Shown: positions 1 to 8,791, counted from the first letter of the stretch. The stretch: DNA of 64,000 nt from CAZEPJ01 sp964514105 (GCA_964514105.1 CAZEPJ010000001.1:1-64000), one strand, 5' to 3'. The notes: a model not told the origin generated them from the letters alone. Program-made: numbers and translations.

Positions 1-2
1 TC

Positions 3-227
3 AACCGCTACGGCAGGACGCTCGCGGGAAAACAACGGTTCATCTGTCTGGTCTGCAGGAGGCAGTTCGTGGGCAGTCCGACCAGGAGTCCGGTCAGCGT
101 CCGTCCTCTTTGCCCCGTTTGTGGGAGGCCCATGCACGGGTACATGAAAAGCCCGCAAGGCATGCGGTTTCGATGCTCCGATTATCCGGCATGTCGAACC
201 TTCAAGACCGTCGAGGAGGATCACTGA
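3..227 (+). CDS. Zinc-ribbon protein, 5'-truncated by window edge
   Basis: The last 74 residues of a protein whose start lies left of the window. Two zinc-ribbon-like units are visible. The first (GKQRFICLVCRRQFVG) resembles the ribbon at the N terminus of IS1-type InsA proteins, although its first Cys pair is outside the window. The second has CPVCG, then RCSDYPACRTF, like topoisomerase or transposase C-terminal ribbons. Its stop (225-227) directly abuts the ATG of the HMA-like gene at 228, so the two are probably cotranscribed. It could be an IS1-type zinc-ribbon fragment or a stand-alone zinc-binding protein; the missing N terminus prevents a choice. Confidence 0.6.
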   Translation, partial: NRYGRTLAGKQRFICLVCRRQFVGSPTRSPVSVRPLCPVCGRPMHGYMKSPQGMRFRCSDYPACRTFKTVEEDH

Positions 228-599
228 ATGCAGTGCTACGTTCACCACGTTCCCGGCAGACTGCGACTCAAGAGCCCAGTGATCAAGGAAAGACCCGGCA
301 AAGCGAACGCGGTCAAGGAGATCATGGAAGGATTCGAAGGGATCCGGGATATTTCGGCCAACTCGGTGACCGGGAGCATCGTGGTCCACTACGATGCCCG
401 GCTGCTGAAGCCGGAGGCGATCCTCAACATGCTCCAGGTGCACGGGCTCTACGACGGCTCCAGAGCCGCGACCAACGATGATTACATTCAGGATGCCGTG
501 ACCAAGGCCGGAGGCGCCATCGGCAAGGTCGTACTGGGCTGGATGGTCGGGAAAGCCTTCGAAGACGCCGGGCTGGGTTTCCTGGCCGCGCTGATCTGA
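228..599 (+). CDS. HMA-like (HMA_2 type) small protein
   Basis: A 123-residue protein. Residues about 1-75 match a ferredoxin-like HMA fold: VPGRLRLKSP at the first strand, then an amphipathic helix, then NSVTGSIVVHYDA. The CxxC metal site of classical HMA domains is absent, as in the HMA_2 subgroup. The last ~30 residues are hydrophobic (GKVVLGWMVGKAFEDAG onwards) and could touch the membrane. The same PGR...VTG pattern recurs in the N terminus of the P-type ATPase at 4394-7669 and in the protein at 7804-8331, so this belongs to the same locus. Its ligand is unknown. It starts immediately after the stop of the upstream zinc-ribbon gene. Confidence 0.75.
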   Translation: MQCYVHHVPGRLRLKSPVIKERPGKANAVKEIMEGFEGIRDISANSVTGSIVVHYDARLLKPEAILNMLQVHGLYDGSRAATNDDYIQDAVTKAGGAIGKVVLGWMVGKAFEDAGLGFLAALI

Positions 600-865
600 G
601 ACGGCAGGCGGGAGTCTCGCTGAAGGGCCCGCACGCCGCTTCCGCGTGAGGCGCCATCCCTGTTGTATCCCAGCAACCCGTTCCCCTCTTCCCAGTCCCC
701 CCGTTTCCAGTCCCCACCGCGCAGCCTTCAGGACCACCTTGGTCACGTCCCCGCTCATGAATCTCGGACACAATCCCCAGGCTCACCCCATCGTGCTCGG
801 GTGGCACATGCTGGTCCCCCGCTCGAGTCTCGCCCATCGGGACGTGGGTCGCTCCTCCTCCCCCA

Positions 866-1921
866 TTACAGCCGAAAGAGCGTGAGAACGGGTGCAAGCC
901 TCGCCGAGTCGAGGCACAAGCTTCCAGAAGCGATTTCGCCGTTCTCCACGTCCATGGCCAGGCCCGCACGCGGGTTCAAGATGGCCTTGACGCCTCGGCC
1001 CTGGGCCCCGAGAGGAGGCCCCAGCCGGATGTGAATGAGCTTCAACCGGTTCTTGTAGGACCCTTCATCCCAGATGCCGTGGGGGATCTCGATGCGCCGG
1101 CCTGCGCGGGAGGTGAAGCGGAGAAAAGCCGACCGGCCAACCACACAGTAGCCGTTCTCTTCGTGGTCGTCGGGCGGGATTGTCTTTCCCCTAAGCGGCC
1201 CCAGCTCGACCAAAGAGACCCTGGTCTCCCCTTGGGGAAGAGGCAGCCATGCCCCCGAAAGCCCCGGTACCTTGCAGTGACGCCCCGACATGCCGGGATC
1301 ATGGCTTGCCCCCGCGGTCTCGCCCGGCGAGACCCTGCCCTCGCTCGCGCCATCGAAAAGGATGATCACTTCCCCGCGATAGCCGTCGGGATGCTCCAGC
1401 ACCCGGCCCATCAGACCGGTCAGGATTCTCCGGACCTCCCTTTCCCCCCGGCGACCCGCCGTCCACTCCACCCGAATGAGGAGGACGTCCTCCGAATCGA
1501 TGAGCCCTTCGGGGCCCGTGTGCGTCGTGTCTCGGTCGGAGCGAAGAAGCTTCATCCCCGCCTCGGCCATGAGCTCCAGTAGGACGTCCAGTGCAGGATG
1601 GCTGGAAACCCCATCGCTGGAGCGACGGACGGGCTCCGGTCGCTCCTCGACCCAGAACAGCCAAGGGGAGCCGCCCGGTTCACCGGCGAGACCAATCAGC
1701 CCATGGGATCTTCTCAAGACCCCGCGGACCCCTCCCGACAGTTCCCTCAGAAATGAGCGGCGGTCTATGACGGTCAGCCAATCGGACCCAAGAGGCTGTT
1801 GCGTCCCGGCCATCGTGTGCTCTGCGATCGCCAAGCCTGCTCCTCGTCGATCCTGCCCTTGTGCGGGCGGAAGATCGGCTAGGTCTCCCTCCGGACGGCT
1901 TTTCTTGCTGATTATGACCAA
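866..1921 (-). CDS. Hypothetical protein, no family recognised
   Basis: A 351-codon reverse-strand frame, the best coding candidate in this interval: GC is concentrated at third positions and stretches such as VIILFDGASEGR, ENGYCVVGRSAFLRF and IEIPHGIWDEGSYKNR look like folded protein. There is no signal peptide, membrane segment or known motif. The first possible codon (1921) is TTG without a clear ribosome-binding site, and the true start may be the ATG near 1813 (MAGTQQPLG). It is divergent from the DUF5132 gene at 2048. I do not recognise the family, and the competing forward-strand frames look like shadows. Confidence 0.5.
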   Translation of the reverse strand: MVIISKKSRPEGDLADLPPAQGQDRRGAGLAIAEHTMAGTQQPLGSDWLTVIDRRSFLRELSGGVRGVLRRSHGLIGLAGEPGGSPWLFWVEERPEPVRRSSDGVSSHPALDVLLELMAEAGMKLLRSDRDTTHTGPEGLIDSEDVLLIRVEWTAGRRGEREVRRILTGLMGRVLEHPDGYRGEVIILFDGASEGRVSPGETAGASHDPGMSGRHCKVPGLSGAWLPLPQGETRVSLVELGPLRGKTIPPDDHEENGYCVVGRSAFLRFTSRAGRRIEIPHGIWDEGSYKNRLKLIHIRLGPPLGAQGRGVKAILNPRAGLAMDVENGEIASGSLCLDSARLAPVLTLFRL

Positions 1922-2047
1922 GAGAGAGTTGCCGGGTCAAGGTCGAACCAGTTGGAGGACGGAGGCTCGGATTTTCCTTGACTCCGCGCGCCACATGGGG
2001 AAGCATAATGAAAAATCCTGCTCATGGCGGGGCATTGGAGGTGGGCG

Positions 2048-2431
2048 ATGCCGATGATCCCTGGAGGTTTCGGGACGGGCGTGATCCTGGGAGCGGGCGC
2101 GCTGATTCTGGCGCCGGTGATTCTCCCCAATGCGAAGCGGTATCTGCGCTCTGCCGTCAAGTCCATCATCAAAGGAGGACTGATCGCCTCCGACTTGACC
2201 AAGACGGCCATGGAGAAGGCGAAGGGGGAGGTCGAAACCATCGTCGAGAAGGCCAAGAAGGGGCAGGATGCGGCGCCGGCCGAGACCCGCACGGTGGAAG
2301 ACGTCACAACCGCCGAGCCTGTGGCCCCGGAGCCCGAGGCGACGGTGGCGCCCGTCAAGCCCAAGGCGCCTCGCAAGCCCAGGAAAAAGGCTCCGGCCCG
2401 GCCTCGACTCAAGGATACCCTTTCGCACTGA
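2048..2431 (+). CDS. DUF5132 family small membrane protein
   Basis: A 127-residue protein. The start at 2048 was chosen because GGAGG (2037-2041) lies 6 nt upstream; the ATG at 2024 has no such site. Residues about 5-45 form the DUF5132 core: a glycine-rich hydrophobic segment (GTGVILGAGALILAPVILP) followed by an amphipathic stretch containing IIKGGLIASDLTKTAMEKAK. The C-terminal half is an extended Pro/Ala/Lys tail. A second DUF5132 protein is encoded at 8365-8631. Such proteins often sit beside HMA-like proteins and P-type ATPases, as here, but their role is unknown. The gene converges on the parA-like gene, with only 4 nt between their stops. Confidence 0.75.
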   Translation: MPMIPGGFGTGVILGAGALILAPVILPNAKRYLRSAVKSIIKGGLIASDLTKTAMEKAKGEVETIVEKAKKGQDAAPAETRTVEDVTTAEPVAPEPEATVAPVKPKAPRKPRKKAPARPRLKDTLSH

Positions 2432-2435
2432 TCGC

Positions 2436-3086
2436 TCAGCCGTCGCCCAGCTGCGGGGAGACCATACTCAGCCGCAGGATCTCGGCGCAAAGACGGGTGA
2501 TCTCGCTTGCGGCCTCGCTCTGAGGAGAGTATTGCAGGACCGAGAGGCCGGCGATCATGGACTCCACGTAGGCCACCCGCTGGGAGATCTCGGTCTCGAA
2601 TACGGCGATTCCCAGAGCGCCGAGGGCTTCCCGCGCTTCCCTGGCCAGAATCGTCCTGGGGATCATCCTTGCGATCAAAAGCCTCGCCGCCAAGTGAGGG
2701 TTGAGCTCCCCGGCCTCCCTTACCAGCGCGACGGTGTCCCGGCTGGACCAGATATCCAACGGGCTCGGCCCCACGGGAATGACGGCCAAGTCGGCGCGGA
2801 CCAACGCCGAGCGGGTGAGTTCGCCCGTGGTCGGAGGGCTGTCCAGGATCACGTGGTCGAAGTCCCGGCGCAGGGCGCCGAGGAACTCCGGAAGATCCGG
2901 CTTGGGATAGTGCCTCACCTCGAATTCACGGGCCCCACCCAGCCCATGCCACTGGCTTGCGCTTCCCTGTGGATCCACGTCCATGAGCAGGACCCGCCGG
3001 CCTTGCCGTGCCAGAGCGCCGGCGATGTTCACAGCCAGGGTCGTCTTCCCTACGCCGCCTTTCCGATTCACCAGGCTGAGAATCAT
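2436..3086 (-). CDS. ParA/MinD-family P-loop ATPase
   Basis: A 216-residue protein of the ParA/Soj type. The deviant Walker A motif KGGVGKTT is at residues 9-16, and MDVDPQGSASQW and VILDSPPTT form the switch and Walker B regions. It has no N-terminal DNA-binding domain, so it is a short orphan ParA. No ParB gene is adjacent. It lies 56 nt downstream of the metK-like gene on the same strand and is probably the last gene of the DUF5132/HMA/ATPase run. It may position a membrane-associated or cytosolic cargo rather than plasmid DNA; that is inference from the context. Confidence 0.88.
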   Translation of the reverse strand: MILSLVNRKGGVGKTTLAVNIAGALARQGRRVLLMDVDPQGSASQWHGLGGAREFEVRHYPKPDLPEFLGALRRDFDHVILDSPPTTGELTRSALVRADLAVIPVGPSPLDIWSSRDTVALVREAGELNPHLAARLLIARMIPRTILAREAREALGALGIAVFETEISQRVAYVESMIAGLSVLQYSPQSEAASEITRLCAEILRLSMVSPQLGDG

Positions 3087-3142
3087 GGCGACACCCGACT
3101 CAACGGATCACCGGCTCGCTCGCCGGGATGGCGCCGCGCCCT

Positions 3143-4336
3143 TCATGACGAGAGCAGCGCCGAAGCCCTGTCGGTCTTTTCCCAGGGGAGTTCCATGTCG
3201 GATCTCCCCACGTGCCCGTACGCGGCGAGCTTCTGATAGAACCCCCCCGGGTTCGTCGGCGGAAGATATCGGAGGTTGAACTGCTTGAGGATACCGGCCA
3301 GTCGGAAGTCGAAGTTCCTGCGCACGATCTCGGTGATCTGCGCATCCGGCACGGTGCCAGTGCGATACGTTTCCACCTGGATGCTGACCGGGCGTGACAG
3401 GCCAATGGTGTAGCTGAGGGTGACCTCGCACTCCCTCGCCAATCCGGAGACCACCACGTTCTTCGCTGCGTACCGGGCTGCATACGCCCCCACCCGGTCG
3501 ATGCGCATGGGGTCCTTTCCGCTCAGCGCATCCCCGCTGTGTCGCGAGTACTCCCCGTACGTGTCCACGGCGTTCTTGCGCCCGGTGAGGCCCGAGTGAT
3601 GGGAAGGGCCACCGGGGACCAGTGGTCCGTCGGGATTCACGAAGACGCGCGTTTCCTTGTCCATCTTGATCTCGGAGTCCTCGAAGACCGGCCGGATCAC
3701 GGTCTCCAGGATGTCCGACTGGAGCTTCTTCATGGGCGGCTCGTCGGCACGACGCTGGCTCGCGGTCACTGTGACGCTGTGAACCCTGCTGGGCTCCCGG
3801 TTCTTGTACTCCACCCCCACCTGGACCTTTCCGTCGGGCATGAGATAGGGGAGGGTCTTGTTCCTCCGAACGGCCGTGAGCTGCCGCGCCAACCGATGGG
3901 CGAACCAGATGGGCAAAGGCATGAACGAAGGGCTCTGATCACACGCGAAGCCGAAGACCGTCACCTGATTCTTGACGGCGATCTTCTCCATTTCCTCTTC
4001 GGCGATCTCGGACTCCCGGAAGCGACTCTGAGGATCGGGGGGGAGTTCCTGAGGGACGGCCAGGACGCTGCAACTCTTGGCATTGAAGTCGGGCCCCTCA
4101 TACCCGACTTGCTGGATCACCTTTCGGGCCACATGGGCGAGGTCCACCACCGCTTCCGAAGAGTAGCGAGCCGCGATGAATAGAATCGCGCTGGAAATCG
4201 CACACTCGGCCCGGATTCTCGCGCAGGGGTCCTTGCGCAGGAATTGATCCACTATGGCGTCGCTGATCTGATCGCAGAGCTTGTCTGGATGACCCTCTGT
4301 GACCGATTCCGAAGTGAACATGAAATCGCGTCTCAT
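3143..4336 (-). CDS. metK: S-adenosylmethionine synthetase, divergent type
   Basis: A 397-residue methionine adenosyltransferase, expected to make S-adenosylmethionine from ATP and methionine in the cytosol. GHPDK is at residues 15-19 and the later TGRK, SGKDP and YAARYAAKN motifs are present. It departs from the common bacterial form: the GAGDQG loop reads KNQVTV, GGPMGDCG reads GGPSHHSG, and GGMARHGGGAF reads GEYSRHSGDAL. Key lysines and the histidine of GHPDK are kept, so it may well be active. It lies 57 nt downstream of the P-type ATPase and 56 nt before parA, apparently in one operon. Whether it is the only metK of the genome cannot be told. Confidence 0.88.
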   Translation of the reverse strand: MRRDFMFTSESVTEGHPDKLCDQISDAIVDQFLRKDPCARIRAECAISSAILFIAARYSSEAVVDLAHVARKVIQQVGYEGPDFNAKSCSVLAVPQELPPDPQSRFRESEIAEEEMEKIAVKNQVTVFGFACDQSPSFMPLPIWFAHRLARQLTAVRRNKTLPYLMPDGKVQVGVEYKNREPSRVHSVTVTASQRRADEPPMKKLQSDILETVIRPVFEDSEIKMDKETRVFVNPDGPLVPGGPSHHSGLTGRKNAVDTYGEYSRHSGDALSGKDPMRIDRVGAYAARYAAKNVVVSGLARECEVTLSYTIGLSRPVSIQVETYRTGTVPDAQITEIVRRNFDFRLAGILKQFNLRYLPPTNPGGFYQKLAAYGHVGRSDMELPWEKTDRASALLSS

Positions 4337-4393
4337 ATCGTCCTCTCGATCGGGCCCACTGGCCGGAACGGACGAAACAGGGCCTGGGCCCTC

Positions 4394-7300
4394 TCAGGCC
4401 TGCCCTTGCGGCGCCTCCAGCAAGAGGCGGGAACCCACATCCGCCGTTCGCGGAAGGAACCCCTCGTCCCTTCCAACGCCCGGTCGCAGGGAGTCTGCCC
4501 ACTTGCGGTCCCTCTCGGTCGAACTCGGGAGCCCCGAGGGGCGTTTCGCCCGGCCAGAGTCAGAAAACGCAGGGGGGAGGATCTCCTTCCTTTTCCAAAG
4601 CTTGGCGGACTCGTTGATGGTAAGCGAAAGCAGAGCCGTCGCGCCGATCACCGCCGCGTCGATCAGGTTGAGGGGTGCGATGCCGAGAAAGCCCCGGAAT
4701 CCCGGAAGGAAGGCCGTCAGGGCCTGAAGCACCAGAGAGCTTCCCACCGCGATGTTGAGATACCGGTTGCCGGGGGTCCCGCCGCGGTCGAAGAGGGTAT
4801 GCCGCCGGGAACGGCAACAGATGGCGTGGAGGAGCTGGCCCACGGTCAGACTCTGAAACGCGATGCCACTCGCGGCCGCTCCCGCGCCGTACCGCAGCAG
4901 ACCGTATCCGTACGCCCCAAGGGCGGTCGTGCTGAGTACAGCGGACTCCCTCACCATCTGCCGGAAGTCCGCAGGGGTGAGGATGGGCTCATGCGAGTCG
5001 CGGGGCGGCTGTTCCAGGATGTCCGCCTCGGGCTCCTCCATGGCCAGCGCTAGGCCCGGAAAGATGTCGGAAATGATGTTGATCCAGAGAAGCTGCATGG
5101 TGTTCAAGGGGGCGCCGACGCCGGCCGCCATGGCCGCGGACATGACCATCAGCTCGCTGAAGTTGGTGGAAAGAAAGAAGTGCACGGATTTCTTGATGTT
5201 GCTGTACGTTGTCCGGCCGTCGCGCACGGCCATGATCAAGGTCTCCAGGTTGTCCCTCTCCAGGACCACATCGGCCACCTCGCGGGCCACGTCCGTGCCG
5301 CTGTGTCCCATGGCAATGCCCACGTCCGCCGCTTTCAGGGCCGGACCGTCGTTCACGCCGTCGCCGGTCATGGCGACCACGGTGCCTGCGGACTGCAGAG
5401 CCTGAACGATCCTCAGCTTGTGGGCCGGGCTGACCCGGGAGTACACGTGGGCCCGCCGGCCCAGGGCTCTGAGGGTCTGGGGATCGATTGCCGAGATTTC
5501 TTCGGAGTCCAGGATCTCGATTCGTTCCCCCCGGCTGAGTCCCAGCTCCCGGGCCACGGCGAAGGCCGTGGGACTCTGGTCTCCGGTGATCATGACCGTG
5601 TCGATGCCGGCTCGATGGAACGCCGCGATGAGGTCCCTGACTCCATCCCGCACGGGATCCATCATCCCCATCAGCCCGAGCCAGAGGAGGTTGCCTTCCG
5701 TGAGCATCCCATCGTCCTCATCGCCCACACGGGTGGCAACCCCGAGAACCCGGAGGGCCTCACCGGCCATTTCGTCGTTCTGATTCTCGATGTTGAACCG
5801 GTCCTCTTCCGTCAGAGGGACTTGCTCTCCTGCGACGAGCCACCTGTCGCAGAGGGCCAGGACCTCCTTGGGGCTCCCCTTGACGGCCAGCAAGACCCCT
5901 CCCTCGGGGCGGCAATGAAGGGTGCTCATGAAGAGCCGATTCTCGGAGCGGTGGTTCACCCGGAGGAGGGGATGCTCACGGCGCACACGCACGACGTCCA
6001 CGCCCACCAGATCTGCGAACCGGATCAGTGCGTTTTCGGTCGGAGAGCCTTTGAGCACCCAATCCTTGCTGTTGGCCTTCCCATTGAGGATCTCGGTCTC
6101 GCTGCACAGCGTGGCCACCTCTCCGAGAAGCTGCAGCTCGAAAGAACAGCTTGCATCTACGTACGCGCCGTTCAGCACGCAGCGATCCTCAAACACATGA
6201 AAACAGAACGCGCCCGAACAGGCTCGGACCACGGTCATCCGGTTGCGCGTGATGGTGCCGGTCTTGTCCAGGCAGATGGTCTGCACGGCACCCAGGGTCT
6301 CCACGGCCTCCAATTGGCGGATCAGCACGTGGTGTTGTCCCATCCGGCGGATCCCCAGGGCCAGGGTGGTGGTGGCAGCGGCAGGCAGGGCCTCAGGCAC
6401 TGCGGCCGCAGCGAGTGCGATGGAGACCTTCAGCATCTGCAGAAGGCCGTATCCCCGCAGAAGCCCGATCAGGAAGATCCCTGCGCAAACCCCCAGACCG
6501 ACGAAGACGAGCTGGCGTCCCACGAGGTCAAGCTGACGCTCGATGGGGGTCTCCGGAGAGGCGGTTTCCTGGAGCAGGAGCTGTATCCGTCCGATCTCCG
6601 TGAACCGCCCTGTGGCCACGACCACTCCGAGACCCTCTCCGCCTGTGACCACGGTACCCATGTAGGCCATATTCACCCGGCCGGCGAGGGGCACGTTTTC
6701 CTGCGTTAGGATGACCGTGGACTTCAGAGAAGGCAGGCTCTCCCCGGTCAGCGCGGACTCGTCGATGCTCAGGTGGCGAGCTTCGATGAGACGCGCATCC
6801 GCGGCCACGTACAGGCCGGGCTTCAGAACCAGAAGGTCTCCAACGACCACCTCCTCGGCCGGGATCTCGAGGGTCCGGCCGTCTCGCACCACCCGGGCAT
6901 AGGGCCGCACCATCTTCTTGAGGGCGTTGATCGTCCGCTCGGCACGACTCTCCGTCACGAAGCCGATGGCCGCATTGACCACCAGAACGCCCAGAATGAC
7001 AGCGGCGTCCACGATACCCCCGGTGACTACGGAGATTCCGGCGGCGATTCCGAGGAGACCTGCCGGCAAGGACTTGAACTGGTCGGCGAACATGCTCCAA
7101 CCGGAACGGGGAGATGGCTCGGGGAGGTGATTGGGGCCATACCGTGTCAGCCGCTCCCTGCCCACTTCCATGGGCAGACCGCAGTTCGGCCGAGTCTCCA
7201 CCAGGGCCAGGACTCGAGCTTCATCCAGTCGGTGCCATTCTTCCTTCGGTGGATGCGCTTTGGCCCGCATCATGGCCTTCAGGCGGGCTTCGATCCGGCT

Positions 7301-7669
7301 GGGAAGGGATCGTGGCGGGGAGGAGCAGAGCTCGCACCGAGGGTCGTGAGCCGGGGGATTCACCGGCACGGGAAGGGCCTCATGGGTCGGGGCGGCAGCC
7401 GCATGCCCCTCGGAAAGGACCTGGATCAAAAGGCTGGCGATTCCGTCGTGGTCCATGCCCGGCCCAAAGAGGATCAGGAGGTTTCCCGTGACGGCGCTTG
7501 CGGAGACATGAGACACCTGCCCTTTGCGCGAGAGGCGTTCCTCAAGAATCCGCTTCAGTGCCTCATTGCCGGCGAGGCCATGGAGCTTGAACCGGCCGCG
7601 GCCGGGCACGCTTGTATGAAGGGCGCGAATCAAAGCCTCCGATCCGCTGGTCGCTCCTGGAGCGGGCAT
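4394..7669 (-). CDS. P-type cation ATPase with N-terminal HMA-like domain
   Basis: A 1091-residue membrane pump. An HMA_2-like domain (about 15-85, VPGRGRFKL and ASAVTGNL) is followed by a linker with CELC (112-115), a cation-ATPase N domain (about 145-210), the actuator domain with LTGES (307-311), M4 motif VPEALP (424-429), phosphorylation site DKTGT (468-472), KGSP (598-601), MITGD (693-697), TGDGVND (768-774) and a C-terminal membrane bundle. The VPEALP core and C-terminal helices place it nearer P2-type pumps and mycobacterial CtpI/CtpH-like proteins than CPx metal pumps, so the ion is uncertain. It sits downstream of HMA and DUF5132 genes. A decayed relative lies at 20127-21240. Confidence 0.92.
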   Translation of the reverse strand: MPAPGATSGSEALIRALHTSVPGRGRFKLHGLAGNEALKRILEERLSRKGQVSHVSASAVTGNLLILFGPGMDHDGIASLLIQVLSEGHAAAAPTHEALPVPVNPPAHDPRCELCSSPPRSLPSRIEARLKAMMRAKAHPPKEEWHRLDEARVLALVETRPNCGLPMEVGRERLTRYGPNHLPEPSPRSGWSMFADQFKSLPAGLLGIAAGISVVTGGIVDAAVILGVLVVNAAIGFVTESRAERTINALKKMVRPYARVVRDGRTLEIPAEEVVVGDLLVLKPGLYVAADARLIEARHLSIDESALTGESLPSLKSTVILTQENVPLAGRVNMAYMGTVVTGGEGLGVVVATGRFTEIGRIQLLLQETASPETPIERQLDLVGRQLVFVGLGVCAGIFLIGLLRGYGLLQMLKVSIALAAAAVPEALPAAATTTLALGIRRMGQHHVLIRQLEAVETLGAVQTICLDKTGTITRNRMTVVRACSGAFCFHVFEDRCVLNGAYVDASCSFELQLLGEVATLCSETEILNGKANSKDWVLKGSPTENALIRFADLVGVDVVRVRREHPLLRVNHRSENRLFMSTLHCRPEGGVLLAVKGSPKEVLALCDRWLVAGEQVPLTEEDRFNIENQNDEMAGEALRVLGVATRVGDEDDGMLTEGNLLWLGLMGMMDPVRDGVRDLIAAFHRAGIDTVMITGDQSPTAFAVARELGLSRGERIEILDSEEISAIDPQTLRALGRRAHVYSRVSPAHKLRIVQALQSAGTVVAMTGDGVNDGPALKAADVGIAMGHSGTDVAREVADVVLERDNLETLIMAVRDGRTTYSNIKKSVHFFLSTNFSELMVMSAAMAAGVGAPLNTMQLLWINIISDIFPGLALAMEEPEADILEQPPRDSHEPILTPADFRQMVRESAVLSTTALGAYGYGLLRYGAGAAASGIAFQSLTVGQLLHAICCRSRRHTLFDRGGTPGNRYLNIAVGSSLVLQALTAFLPGFRGFLGIAPLNLIDAAVIGATALLSLTINESAKLWKRKEILPPAFSDSGRAKRPSGLPSSTERDRKWADSLRPGVGRDEGFLPRTADVGSRLLLEAPQGQA

Positions 7670-7803
7670 GGAATGCTATCCCCCCTGGCGATATGCGCTG
7701 CTCACGTGGCCGAAGGAGAGCCGGCGGAAACGGGTTCCCGCCCCGGAAAAAAAAAGACCCATGGCCGGGCCTTGTCCCCAAAAACAGCGCCCGCAGGGGT
7801 CCA

Positions 7804-8331
7804 TCATGTTGCGGCGTCGTTGCCCCTGCCGCCCTTGTCGATCAGAGACTTGGTGAACACGCCGAAGGCGTACCAGAAGGCCGTGTACCAGGGCGGCGCG
7901 CCGAAGTTGCCCCGAACGATCTGATAAATCCCCGTGCCGAGCAGGCCCATGAAAATGAGCCCCGGGAGGTCCACTTCTCCGCCCGACATGCGCCGCACCG
8001 AGTCGCTCAGGCTTCCCAGCGGCTGCACCATTCTCCCGGAAAGCGGTATGGGAGGGCGCCCCGGTTTCCGTATGGCGAAAAAGCCATCCGCTTCGGCCTT
8101 TTGGGCCAAGTCCCCCACGTCCAGTCCGTCGTCCACCACCAACACGCTGCCCGTCACAGGGTTCGTTTCAAGGGCCCGGAACGGCCTGTAACGAAGGAGA
8201 TACTCCTCAAGCTTGAAGAAATACTCCCCATCGCCTCTGCGGGCCGGAATTCTGAGCCTCAGCCGCGACCCCGCTCTGTGTGCGATCTGCGCTTCCGGGA
8301 CCATCGGGGTTGTATTCGACCTGTGCGCCAA
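7804..8331 (-). CDS. HMA-like domain membrane protein
   Basis: A 175-residue protein. Residues about 15-80 form an HMA_2-like domain (AHRAGSRLRLRIPARRG, then ETNPVTGSVLVVDD) with no CxxC. Residues about 125-165 carry hydrophobic segments (LPGLIFMGLLGTGIYQIV and PPWYTAFWYAFGVFTKSLI) that probably form one or two membrane helices. It lies between DUF5132 (33 nt upstream) and the P-type ATPase (134 nt downstream) on the same strand. It may act as an accessory or regulatory subunit of the pump; that is inferred only from shared domain and position. The start could also be the internal ATG at residue 9. Confidence 0.75.
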   Translation of the reverse strand: MAHRSNTTPMVPEAQIAHRAGSRLRLRIPARRGDGEYFFKLEEYLLRYRPFRALETNPVTGSVLVVDDGLDVGDLAQKAEADGFFAIRKPGRPPIPLSGRMVQPLGSLSDSVRRMSGGEVDLPGLIFMGLLGTGIYQIVRGNFGAPPWYTAFWYAFGVFTKSLIDKGGRGNDAAT

Positions 8332-8364
8332 GTCTTGAGAGTCGACTGGTTAGAGCGATTCCCC

Positions 8365-8631
8365 CTAGGCTTGCGGCAGTTCTTCAGTCACGGGCTGCTT
8401 GGCCAGTTCGGCTTTTGCCTCGGCCACCAGATCCTCGACTGTCTCCTGAATCTCCGCCACGGCCACCTTGCCCTTGTCGTACAGCAGGATTCCGCCCTTG
8501 ATTGCCGCCTTGGCCACGGGCTTGATGGCGGTCGCCACAACCGGGAGCACCACCGGAACCAGAAGCACCGCGCCCACGCCGACCAGAAGACCCGCGCCCA
8601 GGCTCATGTTTCCGAAAAAAGGAAACCTCAT
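8365..8631 (-). CDS. DUF5132 family small membrane protein
   Basis: An 88-residue protein. The start at 8631 was chosen because GGGAGG lies 6 nt upstream on the reverse strand; an ATG 27 nt further up has no such site. A glycine-rich hydrophobic segment (GAGLLVGVGAVLLVPVVLP) is followed by KPVAKAAIKGGILLYDKGK and an acidic amphipathic tail. It is the closest match in the window to the compact DUF5132 form and a paralogue of the protein at 2048-2431. It is the first gene of the reverse-strand run with the HMA protein and P-type ATPase, just below the promoter at 8663-8692. Confidence 0.8.
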   Translation of the reverse strand: MRFPFFGNMSLGAGLLVGVGAVLLVPVVLPVVATAIKPVAKAAIKGGILLYDKGKVAVAEIQETVEDLVAEAKAELAKQPVTEELPQA

Positions 8632-8662
8632 GTCGCACCTCCCGCAATTTGAGACCATAGGG

Positions 8663-8692
8663 GGATTATGGCACAGGCACCGGCCGTGTCAA
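8663..8692 (-). promoter_or_regulatory. Sigma70-like promoter of the DUF5132-HMA-ATPase run
   Basis: Read on the reverse strand, TTGACA (8692-8687) is separated by 18 nt from TAATCC (8668-8663), with an overlapping CATAAT at 16-nt spacing. It lies about 32 nt upstream of the DUF5132 start, the only gene it can serve directly. Confidence 0.6.
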
Positions 8693-8775
8693 ACCAGATT
8701 TTCATTACATGCCTATAAACAAGTCATCCTATCGCGATCCAACGGACCGATGCATGTCGAGCACGCTGCATTTCT

Positions 8776-8791
8776 GTGACAAAACAGTGAC
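8776..8791 (-). repeat. PhoB-box-like 11-bp direct repeat
   Basis: Two GTCAC units on the reverse strand lie exactly 11 bp apart (GTGAC at 8776-8780 and 8787-8791 on the forward strand). This matches the spacing of the PhoB box (7-bp repeats with 4-bp spacers). It is about 85 nt upstream of the promoter at 8663-8692. The same arrangement occurs at 10833-10849 and 13714-13730. Confidence 0.35.

Noticed and set aside
5180..6709. A 509-codon forward frame across the P-type ATPase
   Set aside because: Antisense to the ATPase, whose motifs are complete in the reverse frame.
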